DNA from: Dyella_A sp050749815
GTDB lineage: Bacteria; Pseudomonadota; Gammaproteobacteria; Xanthomonadales; Rhodanobacteraceae
Reading direction: 5' to 3'
Assembly (NCBI RefSeq): GCF_050749815.1
Contig: NZ_CP192735.1
Coordinates: 1,116,001-1,180,000 of the forward strand
DNA: 64,000 nucleotides
The position numbers and the translations under genes were made by a program. Of the stretch, positions 17,556 through 26,607 are shown piece by piece. The stretch's first letter is position 1; each line of letters begins with the position of its first letter. The notes beneath the pieces are model-generated. The model did not search any database and was not told where the DNA came from. It saw only the letters and a program-made list of their open reading frames with translations.

Positions 17556-18959
17556 ATGGAACGCGCCAAGACACTCCGCCATAACCAGACCGACGCCGAG
17601 CGCAAGCTCTGGAACCGCCTGCGCGCCGCCCAGCTCGGCGTGAAGTTCCGTCGCCAGCATCCTGTCGCCGGCTATTACGCAGACTTCTGCTGCGTCGAAC
17701 ACTCGCTGATCGTGGAGCTGGATGGCGGCCAGCATGGTGAGCCCTCCGACGCCAAGCGCACTGCCGACCTCGAGCAGGCAGGCTTTCGCGTGTTGCGGTT
17801 CTGGAATAACGACGTTTTGCTCCGCACCGATGACGTGCTGGAGGAGATTGTGCGGGTGCTCAAGCAAGAGCGGCCCCCTCACCCCAACCCTCTCCCCCGG
17901 CACCGCCGGGGGAGAGGGAGTAGTGGCGGGCCAGCTTTTGGCTCCCTCTCCCCTGGCGCAGCCGGGGGAGAGGGTTGGGGTGAGGGGGCGCCTTTCGCTC
18001 TATCAAGCAACGCACCCCACGCAGCCCTCCACCTGCGCGCCGCTGTCTACCGCCTCATCCGCCAGTTCTTCGACACCCGCGACGTGCTCGAGGTGGAAAC
18101 CCCCATCCTCTCCGCCGCCGGCAACACCGACCCCAACATCGAGAGCTTCGTCACCCGCTTCACCGGCCACGTCGACGCCGGCGCGCCGCAGCGCTGGATG
18201 CGCACCTCGCCGGAGTTTCCGCTCAAGCGCCTGCTCGCTGCGGGCGTGGGCGACTGCTACGAACTCGGTCGCGTGTTCCGCAACGGCGAGGCCGGTGGGC
18301 GGCACAACCCCGAGTTCACCATGCTGGAGTGGTACCGCGTGGGCTGGGATCACCACCGGTTGATGGCCGAAACCGTCGAGCTGGTGCAGGACGCGCTCGC
18401 CCTCGTGGGTCGGCGCGCCGAGGTGGTGATCAGCGGTTATCGGCAACTGTTCCTCGACGAGCTTGGCATCGACCCGCTGCACGACCCGCTGGAAACCCTG
18501 CAGGCGCCGTTGCGCCAGTACGGCATCGACCCGGCCGGGTTGGAGCGCGACGACTGGCTCGATCTGCTGATCACCCACAGGCTGCAGCCGGCGTTTCCGC
18601 GCGATCGCATCACGGTGATCCACGACTACCCGGCCAGCCAGTGCGCGCTGGCGCGCATCCGTCCCGGCGAACCGCCGCTGGCCGAGCGCTTCGAGCTGTA
18701 TCTGGGCCGCTACGAACTGGCCAACGGCTACCACGAGTTGAACGACGCGGCCGAACAGACCGCGCGATTCACTCGCGACAACGCCAGGCGCCGCGAGCGC
18801 GGTCTGCCCGAGGTGCCCGTCGACGCGCGCCTGCTCGCCGTGCTCGACGCCATGCCCGACTGCGCCGGCGTGGCGCTGGGCATCGAACGCCTGCTGATGT
18901 GCCTGGCCGACACTGACGCGATCGCCGACGTGCTGGCGTTTCCGTTCGGCGAAGCTTGA
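17556..18959 (+). CDS. epmA: in-frame DUF559 endonuclease-like / EpmA (EF-P lysyltransferase) fusion
   Basis: This is one uninterrupted frame of 467 codons. Residues 1-105 are a DUF559 (Vsr/restriction-endonuclease fold) protein: RAKTLRHNQTDAERKLWNRL, KFRRQHPVAGYYADFCCVEH, LIVELDGGQH, VLRFWNNDVL. Residues 106-147 are encoded by the palindromic repeat (PHPNPLPRHRRGRG and GSLSPGAAGGEGWGEG). Residues 148-467 are EpmA/GenX/PoxA, the class II LysRS-like enzyme that attaches beta-lysine to elongation factor P: VLEVETPILSAAGNTDPN, FRNGEAGGRHNPEFTMLEWY (motif 2), GVALGIERLLM (motif 3). No ATG, GTG or TTG lies in frame between the repeat and the EpmA core, and the usual first dozen EpmA residues are missing. 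Either a fusion protein is made or EpmA uses a non-standard start. Confidence 0.85.
   Translation: MERAKTLRHNQTDAERKLWNRLRAAQLGVKFRRQHPVAGYYADFCCVEHSLIVELDGGQHGEPSDAKRTADLEQAGFRVLRFWNNDVLLRTDDVLEEIVRVLKQERPPHPNPLPRHRRGRGSSGGPAFGSLSPGAAGGEGWGEGAPFALSSNAPHAALHLRAAVYRLIRQFFDTRDVLEVETPILSAAGNTDPNIESFVTRFTGHVDAGAPQRWMRTSPEFPLKRLLAAGVGDCYELGRVFRNGEAGGRHNPEFTMLEWYRVGWDHHRLMAETVELVQDALALVGRRAEVVISGYRQLFLDELGIDPLHDPLETLQAPLRQYGIDPAGLERDDWLDLLITHRLQPAFPRDRITVIHDYPASQCALARIRPGEPPLAERFELYLGRYELANGYHELNDAAEQTARFTRDNARRRERGLPEVPVDARLLAVLDAMPDCAGVALGIERLLMCLADTDAIADVLAFPFGEA
17874..17988. repeat. paired inverted GC-rich repeat inside the DUF559-epmA frame
   Basis: Two copies of the repeat family lie back to back. 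The first reads CCCCTCACCCCAACCCTCTC with a complementary arm GGGGGAGAGGG. The second starts CTCCCTCTCCCCTGGCGCAG and ends GAGAGGGTTGGGGTGAGGGG. The outer ends are reverse complements of each other, making a large hairpin of about 115 bases. It is read through in frame as a Pro/Gly/Arg-rich linker. Confidence 0.8.
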
Positions 18960-19022
18960 AAGGCGGCGGCGCTTCCATTCGCCGCGACGGGCTAATGCCC
19001 GCCGCGGTGAACGGGTTTCCCC

Positions 19023-20285
19023 TTACGGTCGATCGAATCGCAGCGCCAGCGCGCGGCGTTCCACCAGGCTGATCGCGGGTTGGTCCTGCAGGCGCAGGTC
19101 GCGCAGCTCATAGGGCGCACCGATGCCAGTGAGGCTGGACGGATCGAAGCGCAGCACGAGCTGACGTTCGCCCGGCGTCAGCCAGGCGGCCGACTGGGCG
19201 TATGCGCCCGGCACCATGCGGCCGGTGGCATCGCGCCCGTACAGCACGCCAGACACGGCGAAGCGACTGGCGCTGTACACCGTGACACCCAGCGCGATGT
19301 CGATGCCGTGGCGCCCGGCGCGTCGGGTGTCGGCCGGGCCGCTCAGCTTCGCGTCGGGCGTCGCCACGGCGAACACGCTGGTGGTGTCGCGCCGCACCGC
19401 GTTGCCCCGGCCATCGTCGCCGATGGTGAAGCTGTGCAGCTCCCACAGCCCGGGCATGCTGCTCGGTTGCACCGGCGCCACGTCGGTGCTGAAGCTGCCG
19501 TCGGTGTTGGCGCGATAGTCGAGCAGGGTGGTGCGGCCATCCGGGGCGCGCAGAAAGCCGCCGACCGACTGCAGCGGTCGCGGGCGATCGCCGTCCTTCA
19601 TCGCCACGCGCAGGTGCAGGCGCTGGCCCAGCAGCAGGTCGTCGCGGTCGGCCTTGGCGGTCACTGTGAACGCGCTCTTCGGCTCGAACACGTGGACCAC
19701 GTAACGGCCGCTGGCGCTTGGGGCCTGCAGCGTCATCGGCCCGGCGCCCAGCTCGGGACGCAGCTGCATGACCAGCGAGGCATCGGGCACGGCCATGCCC
19801 GTGGCACGCAGCGCCGCGACGTCGCCGACCGTGCTGGCCGCGCGCTCGCCGGCCAGCGTCTGGCCGTGGATGCGGACATTCACCGTCGCGGCATCGAGTC
19901 GACCGCCCTTGGGGTCGCTGGGGCTGACCCGGATCACCGCGCCGGGCGCGGACAGTGGCAGTTCCACGCCGCGCTGCATTTCGGTGGCCGAGACGTCGGT
20001 CCAGTACTCGCGGCTGGCGCGGGCGAACGGCTGCGGCAGCGGATTCACGGGGGCATCGGCGGGCAATGCCCAGCTCACGCTGACGGGCCGATGTTCGGCA
20101 TGCGGGCGCGGAACGTCCACGCCGACCAGTACCGTCGTGCGGATAGCGGCAGGGGGCGGTGCGGCCTGCAACGCGAGCGGCACCATGTCGTTCGGCGCAG
20201 CAGGCAACAACGCGTGGGTGGTGGCGAAAGAGGAAGAGGCAAAGAGGCCGGCGACGACGCCGGCGGCAAGGATCCGTCGATTCAT
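19023..20285 (-). CDS. exported DUF4785-like protein
   Basis: This 420-residue protein has a signal peptide (MNRRILAAGVVAGLFASSSFA). Later segments are beta-rich with immunoglobulin-like repeats: YVVHVFEPKSAFTVTAKADR, LHLRVAMKDGDRP, WELHSFTIGDDGRGN and TVYSASRFAVSGVLYGRD. The overall pattern matches DUF4785 secreted proteins as I remember them. Function is unknown. It lies 5 bases downstream of a secreted alpha/beta-hydrolase, so the two are surely co-transcribed and may work together outside the inner membrane. Confidence 0.65.
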   Translation of the reverse strand: MNRRILAAGVVAGLFASSSFATTHALLPAAPNDMVPLALQAAPPPAAIRTTVLVGVDVPRPHAEHRPVSVSWALPADAPVNPLPQPFARASREYWTDVSATEMQRGVELPLSAPGAVIRVSPSDPKGGRLDAATVNVRIHGQTLAGERAASTVGDVAALRATGMAVPDASLVMQLRPELGAGPMTLQAPSASGRYVVHVFEPKSAFTVTAKADRDDLLLGQRLHLRVAMKDGDRPRPLQSVGGFLRAPDGRTTLLDYRANTDGSFSTDVAPVQPSSMPGLWELHSFTIGDDGRGNAVRRDTTSVFAVATPDAKLSGPADTRRAGRHGIDIALGVTVYSASRFAVSGVLYGRDATGRMVPGAYAQSAAWLTPGERQLVLRFDPSSLTGIGAPYELRDLRLQDQPAISLVERRALALRFDRP

Positions 20286-20290
20286 CGCGA

Positions 20291-21151
20291 TCACCCCTTC
20301 AGGTCGTTGGCGAGGATGGAGGGCAGGCCGAAGCAGGCGCGTCGGCTCTGATTGTGGTTCAGCACCTGGCCGCTGCTGGTGCGCGAGGTGTCCTTGAACC
20401 ACAGCGTGCCGGCGGCCTGGGCGCTGGAGCATTCGATGAAGCCGTCGGAGCAGCTGCTCAGCCAGTTCTGGGTGATCTCCAGCCCCACGCTCTGGGTGTA
20501 GCCGCCGCAGTAGGCCTGGCTGGACCACACTGCCGACACCACGTCGGTGCCGACCACGTCGCGGAACGCCACGGGCAGGGCGGGGCGGCCGCTGGTGCCG
20601 AGCAGGTACTGCTGGTTGTAGGTGGCCATCCAGCCGAGCTGCTGCTGGCGCACCGCGTCGGTCTTGTATCCGAGCAGCCAGCCCAGCGAGGTCTCGAACA
20701 CGTTGCCGGCGATCACCGCATCGGCCAAGGGCGTGCCGGCGCTGGACGGGGCGATCGCATCGACCTTGACGATGCGCTGGATGATCGCCGGATAGCGCGC
20801 GTCGTAAGTGGGGTTGGACAGGATCCAGCGCATCACGTTGCCGCCGTTGGAATGCGTGATGACGATCAGCCGGTCGATGTTGCGGCTCTGGATGAAGCTG
20901 GTGAGCTGGCCGGCGAGGCAGCCGGCGGCGCGGTCGTCCCACATGTACTGGTCGAAATCGCAGTTCACCACCAGCAGGTTGTTGCGGTCGGCGAGCCCGT
21001 TGCGGATGCCCTCGACCATGTCCGATTGCCAGTAGTCGTTGTAGGCATCGGTTTGCTTGCCCGTGCCATGTACCAGCGCCACGCCGGTGGCGGCGTGGGC
21101 GCCCACGCTGGCGGCCATGGCCAGCGCTCCCATCAGCATCATGCGTTGCAT
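20291..21151 (-). CDS. secreted alpha/beta-hydrolase, lipase/esterase-like
   Basis: This 286-residue protein has a signal peptide (MQRMMLMGALAMAASVGAHA). The mature part begins VALVHGTGKQTDAYNDYWQ, an oxyanion-hole HG motif. IVITHSNGGNVMRWIL holds the nucleophile elbow with Ser in a HSNGG context. Asp and His candidates follow (VKVDAIAPSS; LNHNQSRRACF). Six cysteines in the mature protein (VVNCDF, AGCLAG, AYCGGY, SSCSDGF, IECSS, RACFG) could form periplasmic or extracellular disulfides. It is the first gene of the pair with the DUF4785-like gene. Substrate is unknown. Confidence 0.7.
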   Translation of the reverse strand: MQRMMLMGALAMAASVGAHAATGVALVHGTGKQTDAYNDYWQSDMVEGIRNGLADRNNLLVVNCDFDQYMWDDRAAGCLAGQLTSFIQSRNIDRLIVITHSNGGNVMRWILSNPTYDARYPAIIQRIVKVDAIAPSSAGTPLADAVIAGNVFETSLGWLLGYKTDAVRQQQLGWMATYNQQYLLGTSGRPALPVAFRDVVGTDVVSAVWSSQAYCGGYTQSVGLEITQNWLSSCSDGFIECSSAQAAGTLWFKDTSRTSSGQVLNHNQSRRACFGLPSILANDLKG

Positions 21152-21433
21152 GCGTGTCTCTCCCTCAAGGCGGCATCGCCGCGTGGGGCCGCCCTGCGCA
21201 GTGCAGGCACGGACGAGACAAACCCTCCGTGGCTTGCGTGCAGTTCGACCTTTGGTGGTGCCGTCGCGGCACCGGTGAACACCGCGATCTCCCCTGATGA
21301 CCATGCGGCGGCGCATGGAATCTAGCAGCGCCGGTTTGCCGCGGTCTTGCCGCAGCGCAGCCGGAGTGCGACGTGGTCGACAAATACGGCCATCGGCTAT
21401 CGTGGCCGCCCTCTCACTGCCATCGCGATACGC

Positions 21434-22747
21434 ATGCACGACACCACTGCCGCGAGTCCGTCCACCACCGATCGCCTGAGCCGCGGCGACCTGCGCACGC
21501 TCGGGCTGGCCGCGCTGGGCGGCGCGCTGGAGTTCTATGACTTCGTGGTCTTCGTGTTCCTCACGGTGCCGCTGAGCGAGCTGTTCTTCCCGAAAGGCAC
21601 CGCGCCATGGCTGGCGCAGCTGCAGGTGTTCGGCATCTTTGCGGCGGGGTATCTGGCGCGGCCGCTGGGCGGCATCGTGATGGCGCATTACGGCGACCTG
21701 CTGGGGCGCAAGCGCATGTTTACGCTCAGCGTGTTCCTCATGGCGCTGCCTACGCTGGCGATCGGCCTGCTGCCGGTGTACGCGCAGATCGGCGCGCTCG
21801 CGCCGGTGCTGCTGCTGGCGTTGCGCGTGCTGCAGGGCATTGCGGTGGGCGGCGAGGTGCCGGGCGCATGGGTGTTCGTGGCCGAGCACGTGCCGGCGCG
21901 TCGGGTCGGCATCGCCTGTGCCAGTCTCACCAGTGGACTCACCGTGGGGATCCTCATCGGCTCGCTGCTCACCGCGGTGATCCACGAGCGGATGACGCCC
22001 GCCCAATTGCTCGACTACGGCTGGCGGCTGCCGTTCCTGGCCGGCGGCGTGTTCGGTTTCATCGCGGTGTGGCTGCGCCGCTGGCTGCGCGAGACGCCGG
22101 TGTTCGAGGCGATGCAGGCGCGCCGCGCGCTGGCCGACGAGCTGCCGCTCAAGCGTGTGCTGCGTGAGCATCGCGGCGCCGTGGTGCGCTCGATGGCGGT
22201 GACCTGGACGCTGACCGCGGCGATCGTGGTGGTGATCCTGATGACGCCGACCCTGGTGCAGGCGGTGTTCCACCTGCCGCCGGCCACGGCGTTCCTGGGC
22301 AACAGCCTGGCCTCGTTTGCACTGGCGGTCGGCTGCCTGGCGTTGGGCGCAGCCGCGGACCGCTTTGGCGTGGCGCGCGTGCTGGGCGTCGGCGCGGTGA
22401 TGATGACGTTGGCGACGGGCGCGCTCTACCTTGACCTACAGCGCGGCGGGGCGCATTTCCTGCCGCTGTATGCCCTGTCGGGTTTCACCGTGGGCGTGGT
22501 CGGTGTGGTGCCCACGGTGATGGTCGACGCGTTTCCGCCGGCGGTGCGCTTCAGCGGGCTGTCGTTCTCCTACAACGTGGCCTACGCCGTGTTCGGCGGC
22601 ATCACGCCGCCGCTGATCGGTGCGCTGGTGAAGGGCCTCGGTCCACTGGCGCCGGCGTACTACGTAGCGTTGGCCGCGCTGGCGGCAGTGCTGGTGGCCG
22701 CCGGCTTGCGGGGCAGCGGCCGAATCGCGGAAAAGCGTCGGGGCTGA
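21434..22747 (+). CDS. MFS transporter, metabolite:H+ symporter (MHS) family
   Basis: This 437-residue, 12-helix permease has MHS-type features: GALEFYDFVVFVFLTVPLSELFFP in helix 1, ARPLGGIVMAHYGDLLGRKR as motif A, RVLQGIAVGGEVPGAWVFVAEH in helix 4, and DYGWRLPFLAGGVFG before the central loop. MHS proteins import organic acids or compatible solutes (citrate, proline, alpha-ketoglutarate, shikimate). The substrate is not evident. A 282-base gap separates it from the divergent secreted hydrolase. Confidence 0.85.
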   Translation: MHDTTAASPSTTDRLSRGDLRTLGLAALGGALEFYDFVVFVFLTVPLSELFFPKGTAPWLAQLQVFGIFAAGYLARPLGGIVMAHYGDLLGRKRMFTLSVFLMALPTLAIGLLPVYAQIGALAPVLLLALRVLQGIAVGGEVPGAWVFVAEHVPARRVGIACASLTSGLTVGILIGSLLTAVIHERMTPAQLLDYGWRLPFLAGGVFGFIAVWLRRWLRETPVFEAMQARRALADELPLKRVLREHRGAVVRSMAVTWTLTAAIVVVILMTPTLVQAVFHLPPATAFLGNSLASFALAVGCLALGAAADRFGVARVLGVGAVMMTLATGALYLDLQRGGAHFLPLYALSGFTVGVVGVVPTVMVDAFPPAVRFSGLSFSYNVAYAVFGGITPPLIGALVKGLGPLAPAYYVALAALAAVLVAAGLRGSGRIAEKRRG

Positions 22748-22801
22748 AGCCCCTCCACAACCAGCCACTTCGCCCCTGTAGGAGCGACTTCAGTCGCGAT
22801 G
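22733..22801. repeat. REP-like palindromes after the MFS gene
   Basis: GGGGCTGAAGCCCC, overlapping the 3' end of the gene, and TGTAGGAGCGACTTCAGTCG around 22777-22796 are short palindromes. The second resembles the TGTAGGAGCGA...TCGCGA REP family of pseudomonads and xanthomonads. Such elements sit in 3' regions and can stabilise mRNA or stop transcription. Confidence 0.6.
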
Positions 22802-22836
22802 CTCTTCGGCAAGGCTGCCGGATGCGCCGTGGTTAC

Positions 22837-23523
22837 CTAGAACTCCAACTCCTGCGCCGCGCACAGGTAGTCGTTGAGCGGGGCGATGTGGCGATAGATG
22901 TCCACCAGCGTCGGCAGCAATTTCGGTGAGCAGGCGAGCGCTTCGTCGAAGCCCTGGCCGGCGGCGAAATCCTTGCGCTTGAGGTCGTCGATCAGCTCGA
23001 GGGCGGGGTCGAACCCGCGCGGCGGGCGGCTCAGCGATTCGCCCCAGAATTCGAAGCGGTCGCGGAACGCCTTGCTGTGCGTAGCCTTCTTCCACGCCGC
23101 CGGGTTGTCGGCGATGAAGCCGCGGATGCGCTTGAGGTCGTCCGGCTCCGGATGCCACATGCCGCCGCCGGCGAAGCAGTCGCCGGGCTGGATGTGCACG
23201 TAGAACGAGGGCGCGGCGATCTCGTGGCGGCGCTCGTGGAAGAAGCGCGCGCCCTGCCAGGTCTTGTACGGCAGCTTGTTGTTGGAGAAGCGCGTGTCGC
23301 GGTGAATGCGGAACAGCGAACCGCCGTTCTTGCGCGCGTCGGCGCGGTAGTGCGGGCTGATCTTCGCGATCGGCGCCTGCATGTCGGCGATCAGGGCGAG
23401 GAACGGCTCGCGCACGTGCTGCTCGTAGTCGGCCTTGTGGTCGAGGAACCACTCACGGCTGTTGTGGCGGCCCAGGGCGTTGAGAAAGCGGAAGGTGGCG
23501 GGCGAAAAGTAGGTAGCGGGCAT
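22837..23523 (-). CDS. DUF2461 (TIGR02453) family protein
   Basis: This 228-residue cytoplasmic protein has the family signature at the start (FSPATFRFLNALGRHNSREWFLDHKADYEQHVREPF), followed by FRIHRDTRFSNNKLPYKTWQG and YVHIQPGDCFAGGGMWHPEPDDL. DUF2461 function is not established. It lies 11 bases downstream of sbcB on the same strand and probably shares its transcript. Confidence 0.85.
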   Translation of the reverse strand: MPATYFSPATFRFLNALGRHNSREWFLDHKADYEQHVREPFLALIADMQAPIAKISPHYRADARKNGGSLFRIHRDTRFSNNKLPYKTWQGARFFHERRHEIAAPSFYVHIQPGDCFAGGGMWHPEPDDLKRIRGFIADNPAAWKKATHSKAFRDRFEFWGESLSRPPRGFDPALELIDDLKRKDFAAGQGFDEALACSPKLLPTLVDIYRHIAPLNDYLCAAQELEF

Positions 23524-23534
23524 CGTCGGTGGCG

Positions 23535-24980
23535 TCAGGCGAGGGGCGTGATCTCGGCGGCCAGCTCGCGGCCCCAGGCGGCGAGCTGGTCGAGCAGGGC
23601 GTGATGGTGAGTGCAGGCCGGGTCCTGTCGCAGTTGCGCCAGGCGTGCGGTGTACTCGTCCAGAGTGAGGCCGGTGAGCGGGGTGGGGCGAGTCAGCCGG
23701 TTGCGGCGGAAGGCGTCCCAGCGCGCGTGCTCGTCGGCGCTGAGCGTGTGCGGCCAGTTGCGTGCGCGATAGCGGAACAACAACTCGGCGTAACGCGGAT
23801 CGCGGAACGTGAAGCCGCGTGCCGCCAGCTGCTCCGGCGGCGTGCCGCGCACCTCGGCCAGCAGGCGCTTGTCGGCGTCGGGCAAGAATCCGTCGTACAG
23901 CGCCAGCTCCGGGTCTTCCGCTGCCGGCATGGCCGCGGCCTGCTTGAACAGGCGCTGCACCTTCTCGCGCACGCCGGTGGCGGCGCGCAGCGTGTCGGCG
24001 TGCGCCAGGCAGCGCTCGGGATCGAGCTGCAGGCGGGCGAGGTCGGCGCCCTTGAGCACCGACAGCGGCGCCAGCGCCGGTGCGCGGTTGGCGCGTACGG
24101 TGCGCAGCGCGATGCGTTCCACGCCCTCGGGCAGGTCGGCGCGCGAGGTGAACACGCGGTCGGCGATGTCTTCCTCGTCCAGCGCGATCAGCTCGGTCGG
24201 GTCGAAGCGCAGGTCGTAGACGATCACCTCGCCCGGCCGAGCGGGATGCAGGGCCAGCGGCGCGATCACCGTCAGGCAGTGCTGGCTGGCCGGGTAGCGC
24301 GAGGAGACGTGCACCAGCGGCGTCATGCCAGCCACATCCAGCTGCTCGAACACGCGCTGCTTGCGGCGCAGGGCGAAGTGCCAGTCCCACAGTCGCGGCT
24401 GGCGCACGCGGATCAGCCGCGCCAGGTCGATCAGCGCGTGCACGTCCGAGAGCGCATCGTGCGCGCGCTCCTGCTGCAGGCCGTTGGCCTTGGCCAGGTG
24501 TTCGAGCTTGAAGCTGGGCGAGCCGTCGTCGCGGGTGGGCCAGTGGATTCCCTCCGGGCGCAGCGCCTCGCACATGCGCACCAGGTCGATGAGGTCCCAG
24601 CGCGAGTTGCCGTTTTCCCACTCGCGGCCGTAGGGGTCGAAGAAGTTGCGATACAGCAGCTGGCGCGTCACCTCGTCGTCGAAGCGCAGCGAGTTGTAGC
24701 CCACGCCGCAGGTGCCGGGCTCGGCCAGTTGCTCGTGCACGCGGGCGGCGAACCCCGCCTCGATCACCCCCTCGCGCTCGGCCTGCTGCGGCGTGATGCC
24801 GGTGATCATGCACGCCTCGGGATGCGGCAGCGCATCGCGCGGCGGCTTGCCGAAGAACATCACCGGCTCGCCCACGATCTCCAGTTCCATGGTGGTGCGA
24901 ATGCCGGCGAACTGCACCGGTCGATCGCGCCGGCTGTCCGCGCCGAAGGTTTCGTAGTCGTGCCAGAAGAAGGTCTGCAT
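23535..24980 (-). CDS. sbcB: exodeoxyribonuclease I
   Basis: This is a 481-residue 3'-5' single-strand DNA exonuclease. DEDDh catalytic residues are visible: HDYETFG (Exo I), GYNSLRFDDEVTR (Exo II) and ERAHDALSDVHAL (Exo III, His-x4-Asp). The SH3-like and helical C-terminal region contains ELLFRYRARNWPHTLSADEH. It acts in recombination and mismatch repair. The start at 24980 places the catalytic motif at residues 7-13. It diverges from orn with 95 bases between. Confidence 0.92.
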   Translation of the reverse strand: MQTFFWHDYETFGADSRRDRPVQFAGIRTTMELEIVGEPVMFFGKPPRDALPHPEACMITGITPQQAEREGVIEAGFAARVHEQLAEPGTCGVGYNSLRFDDEVTRQLLYRNFFDPYGREWENGNSRWDLIDLVRMCEALRPEGIHWPTRDDGSPSFKLEHLAKANGLQQERAHDALSDVHALIDLARLIRVRQPRLWDWHFALRRKQRVFEQLDVAGMTPLVHVSSRYPASQHCLTVIAPLALHPARPGEVIVYDLRFDPTELIALDEEDIADRVFTSRADLPEGVERIALRTVRANRAPALAPLSVLKGADLARLQLDPERCLAHADTLRAATGVREKVQRLFKQAAAMPAAEDPELALYDGFLPDADKRLLAEVRGTPPEQLAARGFTFRDPRYAELLFRYRARNWPHTLSADEHARWDAFRRNRLTRPTPLTGLTLDEYTARLAQLRQDPACTHHHALLDQLAAWGRELAAEITPLA

Positions 24981-25075
24981 CACGTGATGATCGCATGCGC
25001 CGCCGCCCCGGGCATGGCCGGGAGGGTCGCCAAGCGGATGGGGCCACACTAGACTTCGGCGGCCCAGGAGGACGC

Positions 25076-25636
25076 ATGAGCCAAGCCAACGAAAACCACC
25101 TGATCTGGATCGATCTGGAGATGACCGGCCTCGACACGGATGCCGATTCCATCCTGGAGATCGCCACCATCGTCACCGACAAGGATCTCAACATCCTGGC
25201 CGAAGGGCCGGTGTTCGCGATCCGTCACGAGCTCGACCGGCTCGAAGCCATGGACAGCTGGAACCGTAACCAGCACAGCCGCTCCGGTCTGTGGCAGCAG
25301 GTACTCGATTCCACCACCGATCACGCCGCCGCCGAGCAGGCGACGGTGGAGTTCCTCAAGGCCTGGGTGCCGGCCGGCAAGTCGCCGATGTGCGGCAACT
25401 CGATCTGCCAGGACCGCCGTTTCATGCACCGGCAGATGCCGCGGCTGGAGCGCTACTTCCACTACCGCAATCTCGACGTCTCCACGCTCAAGGAGCTGGC
25501 GCGCCGCTGGGCGCCGCAGGTGGGCAAGGGCTTCTGCAAGGACTCGGCGCACACCGCGCTGTCGGACATCCGCGACTCCATCGACGAGCTGCGCTACTAC
25601 CGCCAGCACATGGGCGCGCTGGGCGGGCTGGGCTGA
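25076..25636 (+). CDS. orn: oligoribonuclease
   Basis: This 186-residue DEDDh exoribonuclease degrades 2-5-nt RNA and pGpG. IWIDLEMTGLD (Exo I), the Exo II region MCGNSICQDRRFMHRQMP and HTALSDIRDSI (Exo III) are intact. The start is fixed by AGGAGG at 25066-25071, five bases before ATG 25076. The folP gene follows 10 bases after the stop, so they probably form an operon. Confidence 0.95.
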   Translation: MSQANENHLIWIDLEMTGLDTDADSILEIATIVTDKDLNILAEGPVFAIRHELDRLEAMDSWNRNQHSRSGLWQQVLDSTTDHAAAEQATVEFLKAWVPAGKSPMCGNSICQDRRFMHRQMPRLERYFHYRNLDVSTLKELARRWAPQVGKGFCKDSAHTALSDIRDSIDELRYYRQHMGALGGLG

Positions 25637-25646
25637 GGCGCCGACC

Positions 25647-26558
25647 ATGTCCGCTGCCGACCTGTTCGCCACCGTACTCGACTGCAACGGCCGTCCGCTG
25701 ACGCTGGACCGCCCGCGCGTGGTGGGCATTCTCAACGTCACCCCCGACTCGTTCTCCGACGGCGGTCTGTACGCCGATCTCGATGCCGCCGTGGCGCACG
25801 GCCTGGCGATGGTGGAGCAGGGCGCGGACATGCTCGACGTAGGCGGCGAATCCACCCGCCCCGGCGCGGCCGACGTGCCGCTGGATGAGGAGCTGGCGCG
25901 CGTGCTGCCGGTGATCGAGGCGCTGGCCGCGCGCTGCGCGGTGCCGATTTCGATCGACACCTCCAAACCCGAGGTGATGCGCGCGGCGGTGGCCGCTGGC
26001 GCCGGCATGATCAACGACGTGTACGCGCTGCGCCGCGATGGCGCGCTGGATGCGGCCGCCTCGCTCGGCGTGCCGGTGTGCCTGATGCACATGCAGGGCG
26101 AGCCGCGCGGCATGCAGGACGATCCGCATTACGACGACGTGGTGGGCGAGGTGCATCGCTTCCTCACCGACCGGCTGTTCGCCTGCGAGCTGGCTGGCAT
26201 GGATCGGCGCAAGGTGCTGGTGGACCCGGGCTTCGGCTTCGGCAAGACGCTGGAGCACAACCTCGAACTGCTGCGCGAGCTGCGCCGCTTCGCCGATCTC
26301 GGCGCGGGCGTGTACGCGGGGCTCTCGCGCAAGTCGATGATCGGCGCGATCACCGGGCGAAATGTGCCGGCCGAACGCGCCGCGGGTTCCGTGGCCGCGG
26401 CGCTGATTGCCGTGCAGCACGGCGCGAAACTGGTGCGCGTGCACGACGTGGCGGCCACGGTCGACGCGCTGGCGGTGTGGCACGCGGTGGATGCCCACCG
26501 CCCGGCCCGCCGCAAGGACGCCGGCCCCGCCGCGCCGCGCTGGCCCGACGACGAATGA
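25647..26558 (+). CDS. folP: dihydropteroate synthase
   Basis: This is a 303-residue TIM-barrel enzyme that joins p-aminobenzoate to the pterin pyrophosphate in folate synthesis. Signatures are VGILNVTPDSFSDGG (loop 1), DVGGESTRPGA (loop 2), MINDVYAL, LMHMQG, DPGFGFGKTLEHN and GLSRKSMIG, the last containing the conserved Ser-Arg-Lys of the sulfonamide site. The Arg-rich C-terminal tail (about 20 residues) is an extension. Followed by glmM after 49 bases, the conserved folP-glmM order. Confidence 0.95.
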   Translation: MSAADLFATVLDCNGRPLTLDRPRVVGILNVTPDSFSDGGLYADLDAAVAHGLAMVEQGADMLDVGGESTRPGAADVPLDEELARVLPVIEALAARCAVPISIDTSKPEVMRAAVAAGAGMINDVYALRRDGALDAAASLGVPVCLMHMQGEPRGMQDDPHYDDVVGEVHRFLTDRLFACELAGMDRRKVLVDPGFGFGKTLEHNLELLRELRRFADLGAGVYAGLSRKSMIGAITGRNVPAERAAGSVAAALIAVQHGAKLVRVHDVAATVDALAVWHAVDAHRPARRKDAGPAAPRWPDDE

Positions 26559-26607
26559 CCTGACGGCGCGCGCCGCTGCGTGACGCTGTCTCTCCAAGGA
26601 TCGACCC

